Notes: generated by a model not told the origin, from the letters alone. Positions 17,414 through 26,260 are shown, numbered from the stretch's first letter. The stretch is 64,000 nucleotides of DNA from Streptomyces sp. Tu 3180 (GCF_009852415.1 NZ_WOXS01000002.1:6922001-6986000), one strand, 5' to 3'. Translations and numbers: made by a program.

Positions 17414-19135
17414 ATGAGTCGCACCAGAACCGCGCTCCTCGCCGCCATGGCGCTGGTCGCCGGCGCCACCGGGACGGCGTTCGCCGCCATCCCCGGCGAC
17501 GTCGGCGCGGCCGCCGTCCCCTGCACCGTCGACTACAAGGTGCAGAACCAGTGGTCCACCGGCTTCACCGCGTCCGTGACGGTCACCAACAACGGCGCCG
17601 CCAAGTCGTCGTGGGCGGTGAAGTGGTCGTACGCCGGCAACCAGAAGGTCACCAGCGGCTGGAACGCCAAGGTCACCCAGTCCGGCGCCGACGTCACCGC
17701 CGCCAACGAGTCCTACAACGGCACGCTGGCCACCGGAGGTTCGGCCACCTTCGGCTTCCAGGGCTCCTACAGCGGCACCAACGCGATCCCGGCCACCTTC
17801 ACCCTCGACGGCGTGACCTGCAACGTCGACTCCGGCGGACCGACCGACCCGCCGGACCCGACCGACCCGCCGCCCACGGGCAACCGGGTCGACAACCCCT
17901 ACAGCGGCGCCAAGGTGTACGTGAACCCCGAGTGGTCCGCCAAGGCCGCCGCCGAGCCGGGCGGCAGCCGCATCGCCAACCAGCCCACCGGCGTCTGGCT
18001 GGACCGCACCGCCGCCATCAACGGCGTCAACGGCGGCATGGGCCTGCGCGACCACCTCGACGAGGCCCTGCGGCAGAAGGGCTCCGGCGAGCTCGTCGTC
18101 CAGCTGGTCATCTACAACCTGCCCGGCCGCGACTGCGCCGCGCTCGCCTCCAACGGCGAACTCGGCCCGACGGAGATCGACAAGTACAAGACGCAGTACA
18201 TCGACCCGATCAAGGCCATCCTCGCCGACCCCAAGTACGCCTCGCTGCGGATCGTCACCACGGTCGAGATCGACTCCCTGCCGAACCTGGTCACCAACGT
18301 CTCCCCGCGGCCCACCGCCACGCCGAACTGCGACGTGATGAAGGCCAACGGCAACTACGTCAAGGGCGTCGGCTACGCCCTGAACAAGCTCGGTGACGTG
18401 CCCAACGTCTACAACTACGTGGACGCCGGACACCACGGCTGGCTCGGCTGGGACGACAACTTCGGCGCCTCCGCGGAGATGTTCAAGCAGGCCGCCACCG
18501 CCGAGGGCGCCACCGTCGCCGACGTGCACGGCTTCATCGCCAACACCGCCAACTACAGCGCGCTGAAGGAGGACCACTTCTCGGTCGACCAGACCGTGGC
18601 CGGCAAGTCGGTGCGCGAGTCCAAGTGGGTCAGCTGGAACCGTTACGTCGACGAGCTGTCGTACGCCCAGGCCCTGCGCCAGAAGCTGGTCTCGCTCGGC
18701 TTCGACTCGAAGATCGGCATGCTGATCGACACCTCCCGCAACGGCTGGGGCGGCACCGCCCGGCCCACCGGGCCCGGCGCCACGACCAGCGTGGACACCT
18801 ACGTCGACGGCGGCCGCTACGACCGCCGGTTCAACACGGGCAACTGGTGCAACCAGAAGGGCGCGGGACTCGGCGAGCGGCCGAAGGCCTCGCCGGAGCC
18901 CGGGATCGACGCCTACGTGTGGATGAAGCCCCCGGGCGAGTCCGACGGGGCGAGCAAGGCCATCGACAACGACGAGGGCAAGGGCTTCGACCGGATGTGC
19001 GACCCGACGTACACGGGCAACCCGCGCAACGACAACAACATGTCGGGCGCCCTGCCCGACGCCCCGATCTCCGGGCACTGGTTCTCCGCCCAGTTCCAGG
19101 AGCTGATGAAGAACGCGTACCCGCCGCTGTCCTGA
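17414..19135 (+). CDS. Secreted GH6 cellulase with N-terminal CBM2
   Basis: A 573-residue secreted cellulase of family GH6, probably a cellobiohydrolase acting from non-reducing ends and so complementary to GH48. Order of parts: signal peptide (RTALLAAMALVAGATGTAFA), CBM2 (about 35-138, VPCTVDYKVQNQWSTGFTASVTV), linker (TDPPDPTDPPPTG), GH6 domain (about 155-573). Family motifs seen are LVIYNLPGRDCAA with the catalytic Asp, NYVDAGHHGWLGW, IDTSRNGWGG and YVWMKPPGESDG. The start is ATG 17414, chosen because the signal peptide begins there; its nearest ribosome site is poor, so the upstream frame ending in ATGA may couple translation. Transcribed divergently from GH48. Confidence 0.95.
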   Translation: MSRTRTALLAAMALVAGATGTAFAAIPGDVGAAAVPCTVDYKVQNQWSTGFTASVTVTNNGAAKSSWAVKWSYAGNQKVTSGWNAKVTQSGADVTAANESYNGTLATGGSATFGFQGSYSGTNAIPATFTLDGVTCNVDSGGPTDPPDPTDPPPTGNRVDNPYSGAKVYVNPEWSAKAAAEPGGSRIANQPTGVWLDRTAAINGVNGGMGLRDHLDEALRQKGSGELVVQLVIYNLPGRDCAALASNGELGPTEIDKYKTQYIDPIKAILADPKYASLRIVTTVEIDSLPNLVTNVSPRPTATPNCDVMKANGNYVKGVGYALNKLGDVPNVYNYVDAGHHGWLGWDDNFGASAEMFKQAATAEGATVADVHGFIANTANYSALKEDHFSVDQTVAGKSVRESKWVSWNRYVDELSYAQALRQKLVSLGFDSKIGMLIDTSRNGWGGTARPTGPGATTSVDTYVDGGRYDRRFNTGNWCNQKGAGLGERPKASPEPGIDAYVWMKPPGESDGASKAIDNDEGKGFDRMCDPTYTGNPRNDNNMSGALPDAPISGHWFSAQFQELMKNAYPPLS

Positions 19136-19153
19136 CCGGCCGGCCGCTGTGAA

Positions 19154-19190
19154 CCGCCGGGGACGGTCCCGCCGGGCCCGTCCCCGGCGG
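19154..19190. terminator. Hairpin terminator of the GH6 gene
   Basis: Perfect 13-bp arms (CCGCCGGGGACGG and its complement) with an 11-nt loop, beginning 18 bp after the GH6 stop codon. Confidence 0.7.
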
Positions 19191-19217
19191 GGCCGCACAC
19201 GCCCCTCCGGCGGTTCC

Positions 19218-19251
19218 GCCGCTCCCGCGAGGCACGTTTTGCGGGAGCGGC
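19218..19251. promoter_or_regulatory. Hairpin in the leader of the His-rich methyltransferase
   Basis: Perfect 11-bp arms GCCGCTCCCGC (19218-19228) and its complement (19241-19251) around GAGGCACGTTTT, about 70 bp before the start codon. It could be an operator or an attenuator, or a second terminator for the GH6 transcript. Confidence 0.35.
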
Positions 19252-19319
19252 AACACCGCTTGCTCCCGTCCGGTGCGCCGGAGCACCCTGGCGGCACCCG
19301 AGCGGAGAGGCTGTCCACC

Positions 19320-20227
19320 ATGGCGCACCACCACCACGACCACGGTCACGACCACGGCCACCACGACCACGGCCACCACGACCACGCCGACATCGACTGG
19401 GCCGAGATGGCCCCCTCCTCGAATCCCAGGCGGAGCTCTTCACCCCCCTGTACGAGCGGGCCCTGAGCTGGCTGGCGAAGGAGGTGACCGGACCCGGACT
19501 CGTCGTCGACGCGGGCAGCGGGCCCGGCGTCATCTCCTGCCTGTTCGCCGAGACCTTCCCGGGCGCGCGGATCGTGGCCGTCGACGGCTCCGGACCGCTG
19601 CTGGAGCGGGCCGCGGCCCGGGCCGCCCGCCAGGGCGTCGCCGACCGCTTCGGCACCCTCGCCGGTGAACTGCCCGAGGTGCTCGACGCGTTGGACTACC
19701 CGGCCGACCTGCTGTGGGCCAGCCGCAGCGTGCACCACCTCGGCGACCAGAAGGCGGCGCTCGCCGCCCTCGCCCGGCGGCTCGCGCCCGGCGGCACGCT
19801 CGCCGTGATGGAGGGCGGTCTGCCCGCCCGGTTCCTGCCCCGCGACATCGGTTTCGGCCGGCCCGGACTCCAGGCGCGCATCGACGCGGTGGAGGAGGAG
19901 TGGTTCGCCCGGATGCGCGCCGACCTGCCGGGCTCCGTCGCGCACACCGAGGACTGGCCGGCCCTGCTGGCCTCGGCCGGTCTGCACCACACCCGCTCGC
20001 GCACCTTCCTCCTCGACCTCCCCGCACCGGCCACGGACCGCGCCCGCGCCTACGTGGCCGCCACCCTGGGACGCATCCGCGAGGCCATGGCCGAGCGCCT
20101 GGACGCCGAGGACCGCGCCACCCTCGACCGCCTCCTCGACCCCGACGACGAGGCGGGCCTGCACCACCGCCCGGACGTGTTCGTCCTGGCGGCCCACACG
20201 GTCCACGCGGCGGTGCGGCCCGTGTGA
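19320..20227 (+). pseudogene. His-rich class I methyltransferase, interrupted by a 1-nt frameshift
   Basis: The N-terminus from ATG 19320 (AHHHHDHGHDHGHHDHGHHDHADIDWAEMAP) is in one frame. The family continuation (LLESQAELFTPLYERALSWLAKEVTGPGLVVDAGSGPGVISCLFAE) is in another, and the two join if one C is added to the run at 19411-19415. The repaired protein would have 302 residues, with SAM motif VVDAGSGPGV, VAVDGSGPLL, and a C-terminal helical part. The histidine tract suggests divalent metal binding (Zn or Ni), an inference from composition only. As sequenced, translation from 19320 stops at 19466; the rest could only start internally at GTG 19484. Substrate unknown. Confidence 0.75.
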
Positions 20228-20297
20228 CCACGCCCTTGACTTCGAGAGCCCTCCAGGTGATGGACTCCCCGGCGGACAACGACACCAGGGGGTAACC

Positions 20298-20999
20298 ATG
20301 ACCGACTCTCCGGTCGCGCTCGTCACCGGTGGAGGCAGCGGTATCGGCGCCGCCGTCGCGCGGCGGTTGCTGGGCGCGGGGCAGCGGGTGGCCGTCACCG
20401 GGCGCGGCACCGGGCGGCTGCGCGGCTTCGCGAAGGAACTCGGCGAACCCGCAGGGCTGCTGACGCTCACCGGGAACGCGGCTGTGTACGACGACGTACG
20501 GTCGGCGGTCGACACCGTGCTGGCGGAGTTCGGCCGGCTGGACACCGTCGTCGCCAACGCCGGTTTCGCCACCCACGATTCGGTCGCCGAGGGCGACCCC
20601 GCCGGGTGGACCGAGATGGTGCTGACCAACGTCCTCGGTCCCGCCCTGCTGATCAGGGCCTCGATCGACGCCCTGAAGGAGACCCGGGGGCGGATCGTGC
20701 TGGTGGGGAGCGTCGCCGGGTTCGTACCGGGCCCCGGCAACATCTACGGGGCGACCAAGTGGGCGGTGACCGGGCTCGCCGAGAACACCCGGCGGCAGGT
20801 CACCGAGTGGGGCGTGGGCGTGACGCTGATCGCGCCCGGCCGGACAAGGACGCCGTTCTGGGACTCCTACGGCAGCCTCCCGCCCGGTCACCTGCTCACC
20901 GCGGACCAGATCGCCGACTCGGTCGTGTGGGCCCTGGGGCAGCCGGCCGGCGTGGACGTCAACACCGTGGTGGTGCGGCCCGTCGGCCAGCCCAACTGA
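20298..20999 (+). CDS. Short-chain dehydrogenase/reductase
   Basis: A 233-residue classical SDR. It has the nucleotide motif TGGGSGIG (residues 10-17), NAG (NAGFA), and the catalytic Ser-Tyr-Lys set in LVGSVAGFVPGPGNIYGATKWAV. The TGRG after the second strand suggests NADP(H) preference, by inference. Substrate unknown. ATG 20298 has a GGGGG stretch just upstream, a weak ribosome site. It reads with the methyltransferase 70 bp upstream and ends at a strong hairpin shared with the convergent aldo-keto reductase. Confidence 0.9.
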   Translation: MTDSPVALVTGGGSGIGAAVARRLLGAGQRVAVTGRGTGRLRGFAKELGEPAGLLTLTGNAAVYDDVRSAVDTVLAEFGRLDTVVANAGFATHDSVAEGDPAGWTEMVLTNVLGPALLIRASIDALKETRGRIVLVGSVAGFVPGPGNIYGATKWAVTGLAENTRRQVTEWGVGVTLIAPGRTRTPFWDSYGSLPPGHLLTADQIADSVVWALGQPAGVDVNTVVVRPVGQPN

Positions 21000-21017
21000 T
21001 CGGCTCCCCGCGGACGT

Positions 21018-21060
21018 CCGGCGGCCTCCCCGTCCCCGGAGGGCTCGGGGAGGCCGCCGG
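21018..21060. terminator. Bidirectional hairpin terminator between SDR and aldo-keto reductase
   Basis: Perfect 15-bp arms (CCGGCGGCCTCCCCG and its complement) with a 13-nt loop, centred between two convergent stop codons. Confidence 0.75.
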
Positions 21061-21070
21061 CGGCGGGGTG

Positions 21071-21904
21071 TCAGGCCCCGTTGAACGCCGCCGGGTCCGG
21101 ACCCAGCCGCCGGTCCTCGTTCAGGGCGCTGATCGCCGCGAGGTCCTCGTCGTCCAGGCTGAAGCCGAAGACGTCGATGTTCTCCTTGATCCGGGACGGC
21201 GTCACCGACTTCGGGATGACGACGTTGCCCAGCTGGATGTGCCAGCGCAGGACGATCTGGGCCGGGGTGCGGCCGTGCTTGCGCGCGATGGCCACGATCG
21301 CCGGGACCTCCAGCAGGCCCTTGCCCTGGCCCAGCGGCGACCAGGCCTCGGTGGCGATGCCCTGCTGCGCGTGGTACTCGCGCGCGGCCTGCTGCTGCAG
21401 GTGCGGGTGCAGCTCGATCTGGTTCACGGCCGGGATCACCGACGTCTCGCCGATCAGCCGCTCCAGGTGCTCGGGGAGGAAGTTGGACACGCCGATCGCG
21501 CGGATCCGGCCGTCGGCGTGCAGCTTCTCGAACGCCTTGTACGTGTCGACGTACAGGCCGCGCTCCGGCGTCGGCCAGTGGATGAGGTACAGGTCCACGT
21601 AGTCCAGGCCCAGCTTCGACACGGAGGCGTCGAAGGCGCGCAGCGTCGCGTCGTACCCCTGGTCGCTGTTCCAGAGCTTGGTGGTGACGAAGAGCTCCTC
21701 GCGGGGGACGCCCGACCGCGCGACGGCCCTGCCGGTGCCCTCCTCGTTGCCGTAGATCGCCGCGGTGTCGATGCTGCGGTAGCCGACCTCCAGCGCCGTC
21801 GCGACGGCCGTCTCGGCCTCGTCGTCCGGCACCTGCCAGACGCCGAAGCCCAGCTGGGGCATCTCGACACCGTTGTTCAGGATGATCGGGGGGACCTTGC
21901 TCAC
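21071..21904 (-). CDS. Aldo/keto reductase, 2,5-diketo-D-gluconate reductase type
   Basis: A 277-residue NADPH-dependent TIM-barrel reductase. The catalytic tetrad is visible: Asp and Tyr in YRSIDTAAIYGNEEGTG, Lys in FVTTKLWNSDQG, His in DLYLIHWPTP. The cofactor-binding block near the C-terminus reads VVIPKSVTPSRIKENIDVF. The sequence resembles the AKR5 group (reductases of diketogluconate and other small aldehydes or ketones); the actual substrate is not known. GTG 21904 has AAGGA upstream. A perfect ATCACGG-C-CCGTGAT inverted repeat 50 bp before the start may bind its regulator. Confidence 0.93.
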   Translation of the reverse strand: MSKVPPIILNNGVEMPQLGFGVWQVPDDEAETAVATALEVGYRSIDTAAIYGNEEGTGRAVARSGVPREELFVTTKLWNSDQGYDATLRAFDASVSKLGLDYVDLYLIHWPTPERGLYVDTYKAFEKLHADGRIRAIGVSNFLPEHLERLIGETSVIPAVNQIELHPHLQQQAAREYHAQQGIATEAWSPLGQGKGLLEVPAIVAIARKHGRTPAQIVLRWHIQLGNVVIPKSVTPSRIKENIDVFGFSLDDEDLAAISALNEDRRLGPDPAAFNGA

Positions 21905-21953
21905 GAGCTCTCGATCCTTCGGTTGTGGTCAGGTGGTACTCCCATCGTCAACG

Positions 21954-21968
21954 ATCACGGCCCGTGAT
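21954..21968. promoter_or_regulatory. Candidate operator of the aldo-keto reductase gene
   Basis: ATCACGG and CCGTGAT, perfect 7-bp arms around one C, between the acyl-CoA synthetase stop and the reductase start. No cognate regulator is identifiable. Confidence 0.4.
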
Positions 21969-21987
21969 GCATTCCTGACGGGAGAAT

Positions 21988-23814
21988 TCACACGCGGTAG
22001 AGCGCCTCGACCTCTTCCTCGTACGCCTTCTCGATCGCCTTCCGCTTCAGCTTCAGCGACGGCGTGAGCAGCCCGTGCTCCTCGGTGAACGGCTGCGCCA
22101 GGATCCGGAAGGTGCGGATCGACTCGGCCTGCGAGACGAGGGTGTTGGCCGCGACCACCGCACGCCGCACCTCCGCCTCCAGGTCCGGGTCCCGCACCAG
22201 CTCGGCCGGTGACAGCCCCGGCTTGCGGCGCACGGTCAGCCAGTGCTCGACCGCCTCCGGGTCCAGCGTGACCAGGGCGGCGACGTACGGGCGGTCGTTG
22301 CCGACGACGATGCACTGGCTGACCAGCGGATGGTCCCGCACCCGCTCCTCCAGCGGCCCCGGCGAGACGCTCTTGCCGCTCGAGGTGACCAGGATCTCCT
22401 TCTTGCGGCCGGTGATGGTCAGGTAACCGTCCTCGTCCAGGGAGCCGAGGTCGCCGGTGGCCAGCCAGCCGTCGTGCAGGGTCTCCCCGGTCGCCCCGGG
22501 GTCGTTGAGGTAGCCCTGGAAGACGGTGTCGCCCCGCAGCCAGATCTCCCCGTCCTGCGCGATGCGCACGGTGACCCCGGGGATCGGCCGGCCGACCGTG
22601 CCGTAACGGGTGCGCTCGGGCGGGTTGACGGTGGCGGCCGCCGTCGACTCCGTGAGGCCGTACCCCTCGTAGACGTGGACGCCGGCGCCCGCGAAGAACA
22701 GCCCGAGCCGGCGGTCCATCGCCGAGCCGCCCGACATGGCGTGCCGGATCCGGCCGCCCATCGCGGCGCGGATCTTGGAGTAGACGAGCTTGTCGAAGAA
22801 CTGGTGCTGCATCCGCAGGGCCGCGGACGGGCCGGGGCCGGTGCCCCAGGCCTTCGTCTCGACGGCGTCCGCGTACGCGACGGCCACCTCGACGGCCTTC
22901 TCGAACGGCCCCGAACGGCCCTCCCGCTCCGCCTTGCGCCGCGCCGCGTCGAACACCTTCTCGAAGATGTACGGCACGGCCAGGATGAACGTCGGCCGGA
23001 ACGCGGCCAGATCGGGCATCAGGGCCGCCGCGTTCAGCTGCGGCTGGTGGCCGAACTTCACCCTGCCGCGGATCCCGGCGACCTGCACCATCCGCCCGAA
23101 GACGTGCGCGAGCGGCAGGAACAGCAACGTCGCCGCCCGGTCGCTCTTCCCGGAGCGGAACACCGGCTCCCAGCGCGCGACGACGGTGTCCGCCTCGTGC
23201 ATGAAGTTGCCGTGCGTCAGGACGCAGCCCTTGGGGCGGCCCGTGGTGCCCGAGGTGTAGATGACCGTCGCCACCGATTCGGGGGTGACCGCCCGCCGGT
23301 GCCGGTGCACCACCTCGTCGTCGAGGTGCGCGCCCGCGTCGTACAGCTCCTGCACCGCGCCCGCGTCGAGCTGCCACAGCCGGCGCATCCGGGGCAGCCG
23401 GTCGATGACGGTGGCGATCGTCATCGCGTGGTCCTCGTGCTCCACGACGGCGGCCGTCACCCCGGCGTCGTGCAGCATCCAGGAGCACTGCTCGGCGGAG
23501 GACGTGGGGTACACGGGCACGACCTGCGCGCCGATCGCCCACAGCGCGAAGTCGAAGAGCGTCCACTCGTAGCGGGTACGGGACATGATCGCGACCCGGT
23601 CGCCGAAGCGGACCCCGCCCGCGAGCAGGCCCTTGGCGAGGGCGAGCACCTCGTCGCGGAACTCCGCGCTGGTCACGTCCCGCCACCGGCCGGTGGCGTC
23701 CTTGCGGCCCAGCGCGACGTACGAGGGGTCCTCCTCGGCGTACCGGAAGACCACGTCGGCCAGACCGCCGGCCGCGGGCGCCGACGCGAGCGGAGGGCTG
23801 GTGATCTCGCGCAA
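21988..23814 (-). CDS. Long-chain fatty-acid--CoA ligase (AMP-forming, FadD15 type)
   Basis: A 608-residue acyl-adenylate-forming enzyme that activates fatty acids to acyl-CoA. The P-loop-like AMP motif is TVIYTSGTTGRPKG, the adenine motif GYGLTESTAAATVNPPERTRYGTVG, and the C-terminal hinge/lysine region GRKKEILVTSSGKSVSP. The preferred start is TTG 23814, where the family sequence begins (REITSPPLASAPAAGGLADVV) and GGGGAG lies 5 nt upstream. The frame stays open to GTG 23913, which would add 33 residues rich in Pro and Arg that look non-coding. Downstream, 83 bp away on the same strand, is the aldo-keto reductase. Confidence 0.92.
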   Translation of the reverse strand: MREITSPPLASAPAAGGLADVVFRYAEEDPSYVALGRKDATGRWRDVTSAEFRDEVLALAKGLLAGGVRFGDRVAIMSRTRYEWTLFDFALWAIGAQVVPVYPTSSAEQCSWMLHDAGVTAAVVEHEDHAMTIATVIDRLPRMRRLWQLDAGAVQELYDAGAHLDDEVVHRHRRAVTPESVATVIYTSGTTGRPKGCVLTHGNFMHEADTVVARWEPVFRSGKSDRAATLLFLPLAHVFGRMVQVAGIRGRVKFGHQPQLNAAALMPDLAAFRPTFILAVPYIFEKVFDAARRKAEREGRSGPFEKAVEVAVAYADAVETKAWGTGPGPSAALRMQHQFFDKLVYSKIRAAMGGRIRHAMSGGSAMDRRLGLFFAGAGVHVYEGYGLTESTAAATVNPPERTRYGTVGRPIPGVTVRIAQDGEIWLRGDTVFQGYLNDPGATGETLHDGWLATGDLGSLDEDGYLTITGRKKEILVTSSGKSVSPGPLEERVRDHPLVSQCIVVGNDRPYVAALVTLDPEAVEHWLTVRRKPGLSPAELVRDPDLEAEVRRAVVAANTLVSQAESIRTFRILAQPFTEEHGLLTPSLKLKRKAIEKAYEEEVEALYRV

Positions 23815-24155
23815 TCCCGCTCCCCGTTCCCGCTCCTCGGCGCTCGGACTGGCTCGGACCGGCGGGACCGGCCGGACCGGCCCGGGCCGGTCCGGGAGAG
23901 TGACGTCCCGCACAGCGCCGTGAAAGCTACCCCACCGGGCCGGGGTGCGGGAGGGGGTCCGAAAACCGGGCAGGGCTCTCGTCCGCGCTGGTCAGCGGGG
24001 GAAAATGCGCGCACATGGGGAAGGGCCGGACAGAAAGCTGACGGTGGAGTAAGTTTCGGCGCCGTAATCTCCACGGAATCTGTACGGCCCCATGACCGTC
24101 CCTTGGGGCGCGCCACCGGGTCCCACCCACCCCAGCGTGCGCGCGGACGAAAACG

Positions 24156-25034
24156 TCACCGCCCGCTGCGGTGCAGCCGGTCGCCGCCCGCCAGGATCGC
24201 CGCCGTCAGGGCGTCGGCCGCCCCCCGCGCGGAGGGGCGGTGCCGGCCGTGCGCCACCACGAAGTCCACCTCGCCCGGCTCCGGCAGGCCCGCCCGCTCC
24301 GGCACCCGCACCAGCCCCGGGGGGATCAGCCCGCGCGCGTGCACCATCACCCCCAGCCCGGCGCGGGCCGCCGCGAGCAGGCCGTTGAGGCTGCCGCTGG
24401 TGCACACGACGCGCCACTGCCTGCCCTGCCGCTCCAGCGCCCGCAGCGCCAGGGCCCGGGTGATGCCCGGCGGCGGGTAGACGATCAGCGGCACCGGGCG
24501 GTCCGGGTCCGGGCGCAGCCCCGGCGCGCCGATCCACACCAGCTCGTCGTGCCAGACCAGCCGGTGCGGATCGGCGCGCGGGTCCTCCGGTCGCCGCTTG
24601 GCCAGCACCAGGTCCAGCCTTCCCGCGGCGAGCTGCTCGTGCAGCGTGCCCGACAGCTCGACCGTCAGCTCCAGGTCGACCTCCGGGTGCTCGTGCCGGA
24701 ACCGCTCGAGGATCTCCGGCAGCCGGGTCAGCACGAAGTCCTCCGACGCGCCGAACCGCAGCCGCCCGCGCAGCCGGGTGCCGGTGAAGAACTGCGTCGC
24801 CTGCTCGTGCGCGGCCAGGATCCGCCGCGCGAAGCCGAGCATCGCCTCGCCGTCCTCGGTCAGCTCCACCGAGTGCGTGTCCCGGGTGAACAGCTGCCGC
24901 CCGGTCGCGTCCTCCAGCCGCCGCACGTGCTGGCTGACGGTCGACTGCCGCAGCCCGAGCCGCCGCGCCGCCTGGGTGAAGCTCAGCGTCTGCGCCACGG
25001 ACAGGAACGTCCGCAGCTGCGTCGGGTCGTACAT
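24156..25034 (-). CDS. LysR-family transcriptional regulator
   Basis: A 292-residue LysR regulator: N-terminal winged helix-turn-helix (QLRTFLSVAQTLSFTQAARRLGLRQSTVSQHVRRLEDATGRQLFTRD, residues 6-53) and a periplasmic-binding-protein-like effector domain (about 90-290; LRGRLRFGASEDFVLTRLPEILERF). ATG 25034. It is divergent from the bile-acid:sodium-symporter-family gene, with a perfect GTCATC-N9-GATGAC repeat 18 bp in front of its own start, the usual layout for a LysR protein controlling its divergent neighbour and itself. The effector is unknown and may be the transported solute. Confidence 0.93.
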   Translation of the reverse strand: MYDPTQLRTFLSVAQTLSFTQAARRLGLRQSTVSQHVRRLEDATGRQLFTRDTHSVELTEDGEAMLGFARRILAAHEQATQFFTGTRLRGRLRFGASEDFVLTRLPEILERFRHEHPEVDLELTVELSGTLHEQLAAGRLDLVLAKRRPEDPRADPHRLVWHDELVWIGAPGLRPDPDRPVPLIVYPPPGITRALALRALERQGRQWRVVCTSGSLNGLLAAARAGLGVMVHARGLIPPGLVRVPERAGLPEPGEVDFVVAHGRHRPSARGAADALTAAILAGGDRLHRSGR

Positions 25035-25051
25035 CCCGGCAGGCTACCGCG

Positions 25052-25072
25052 GTCATCGCGGACCGTGATGAC
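25052..25072. promoter_or_regulatory. LysR-type operator in the divergent promoter
   Basis: GTCATC (25052-25057) and GATGAC (25067-25072) are perfectly inverted with a 9-bp spacer and contain the T-N11-A pattern of LysR boxes. Lies between the LysR and transporter genes. Confidence 0.6.
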
Positions 25073-25222
25073 AGTCAGAGCGGTGTACCGGATTCCCGAT
25101 CACGACGGGAGGGAGCAGGATGGAGAGGGGACGCCTCGTCCCCGCGCGGCCCGGGGACGCCGAGCGCGTCCCGGTGCGCGTCCGTGGGCGCACCGCCCGC
25201 ACGACCGAGCAAGTGGAGCACC

Positions 25223-26260
25223 GTGACACGCCTGCGATGGCCGGCCTGGATGCCGATCGACCCGTACATCCTGCTCCTGCTCGGGACGGTGGGCCTCGCC
25301 GCGCTGCTCCCGGCCCGCGGTACGGGCGCGGACGTCGCCTCGGGCGCCTCCACGGCCGCGATCGCCCTGCTGTTCTTCCTCTACGGCGCCCGGCTGTCCA
25401 CCCGTGAGGCCCTGGACGGCCTGAAGCACTGGCGCCTCCACGTCACCGTCCTGGCCTGCACGTTCGTCGTCTTCCCGGTGCTGGGCCTGGCCGCCCGCGG
25501 ACTCGTCCCGGTGCTCCTGGCCGACCCGCTGTACCAGGGCCTGCTCTTCCTCACCCTGGTCCCCTCCACCATCCAGTCGTCGATCGCCTTCACCTCGATC
25601 GCCCGCGGCAACGTGCCCGCCGCGATCTGCGCCGGCTCCTTCTCCTCGCTGGCCGGCATCGTCGTCACCCCGCTGCTCGCGGCGACCCTGCTCGGCGGCG
25701 CCGCGGGCGGGTTCTCCGCCGACTCGGTGCTCAGGATCGTGCTCCAGCTGCTGGTGCCGTTCGTCGCCGGGCAGCTGCTGCGCCGCTGGATCGGGTCCTT
25801 CGTCGCCCGCCGTCGCAGGGTGCTGGGGCTGGTCGACCGGGGTTCGATCCTGCTCGTCGTCTACACCGCGTTCAGCCAGGGCATGGTCCAGGGCATCTGG
25901 GGCCGGGTGAGTCCGGCCCGGCTCGGCGGGCTGCTCGTCGTCGAGGCCGTGCTGCTCGCCGTGATGCTGCTGCTGACCTGGTACGGCGCCAAGGCGCTGA
26001 GGTTCGGCAGGGAGGACCGGATCGCGATCCAGTTCGCCGGCTCGAAGAAGTCGCTGGCCGCCGGGCTGCCCATGGCGAGCGTGCTGTTCGGGACGCAGGC
26101 CTCGCTGGCCGTGCTGCCGCTGATGCTCTTCCACCAGATGCAGCTGATGGTGTGCGCGGTGATCGCCAGGCGCCGCTCCCACGACCCCGTCGAGGTCAGC
26201 GCGGCGGACCGAGCCGGACCGTCACGAACCGAGGTCGGTACAGGGACACGTTCCGGCTGA
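25223..26260 (+). CDS. Bile acid:sodium symporter family transporter (YfeH-like)
   Basis: A 345-residue membrane protein with about ten hydrophobic helices, matching the SBF-like/YfeH branch of the bile acid:Na+ symporter family. Conserved stretches are FFLYGARLSTREALDGLKHWRLH, TLVPSTIQSSIAFTSIARGNVPAAICAGSFSSLAGI (the crossover region between helices 4 and 5) and IQFAGSKKSLAAGLPMASVLFG. The solute is not known. GTG 25223 has GGAG just upstream with a short 4-nt gap. Likely controlled by the divergent LysR protein. The 3' end overlaps the convergent DUF4185 gene by 65 bp. Confidence 0.9.
   Translation: MTRLRWPAWMPIDPYILLLLGTVGLAALLPARGTGADVASGASTAAIALLFFLYGARLSTREALDGLKHWRLHVTVLACTFVVFPVLGLAARGLVPVLLADPLYQGLLFLTLVPSTIQSSIAFTSIARGNVPAAICAGSFSSLAGIVVTPLLAATLLGGAAGGFSADSVLRIVLQLLVPFVAGQLLRRWIGSFVARRRRVLGLVDRGSILLVVYTAFSQGMVQGIWGRVSPARLGGLLVVEAVLLAVMLLLTWYGAKALRFGREDRIAIQFAGSKKSLAAGLPMASVLFGTQASLAVLPLMLFHQMQLMVCAVIARRRSHDPVEVSAADRAGPSRTEVGTGTRSG

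Noticed and set aside
19149..19466. Separate small gene encoding only the His-rich peptide
   Set aside because: The His-rich segment followed by DIDWAEMA is the normal N-terminus of the methyltransferase that continues in another frame, so a frameshift explains it better.
23815..23913. N-terminal extension of the acyl-CoA synthetase to GTG 23913
   Set aside because: The added residues are Pro/Arg-rich, the DNA there is a G/C palindromic stretch, and the family sequence begins at TTG 23814 with its own ribosome site.
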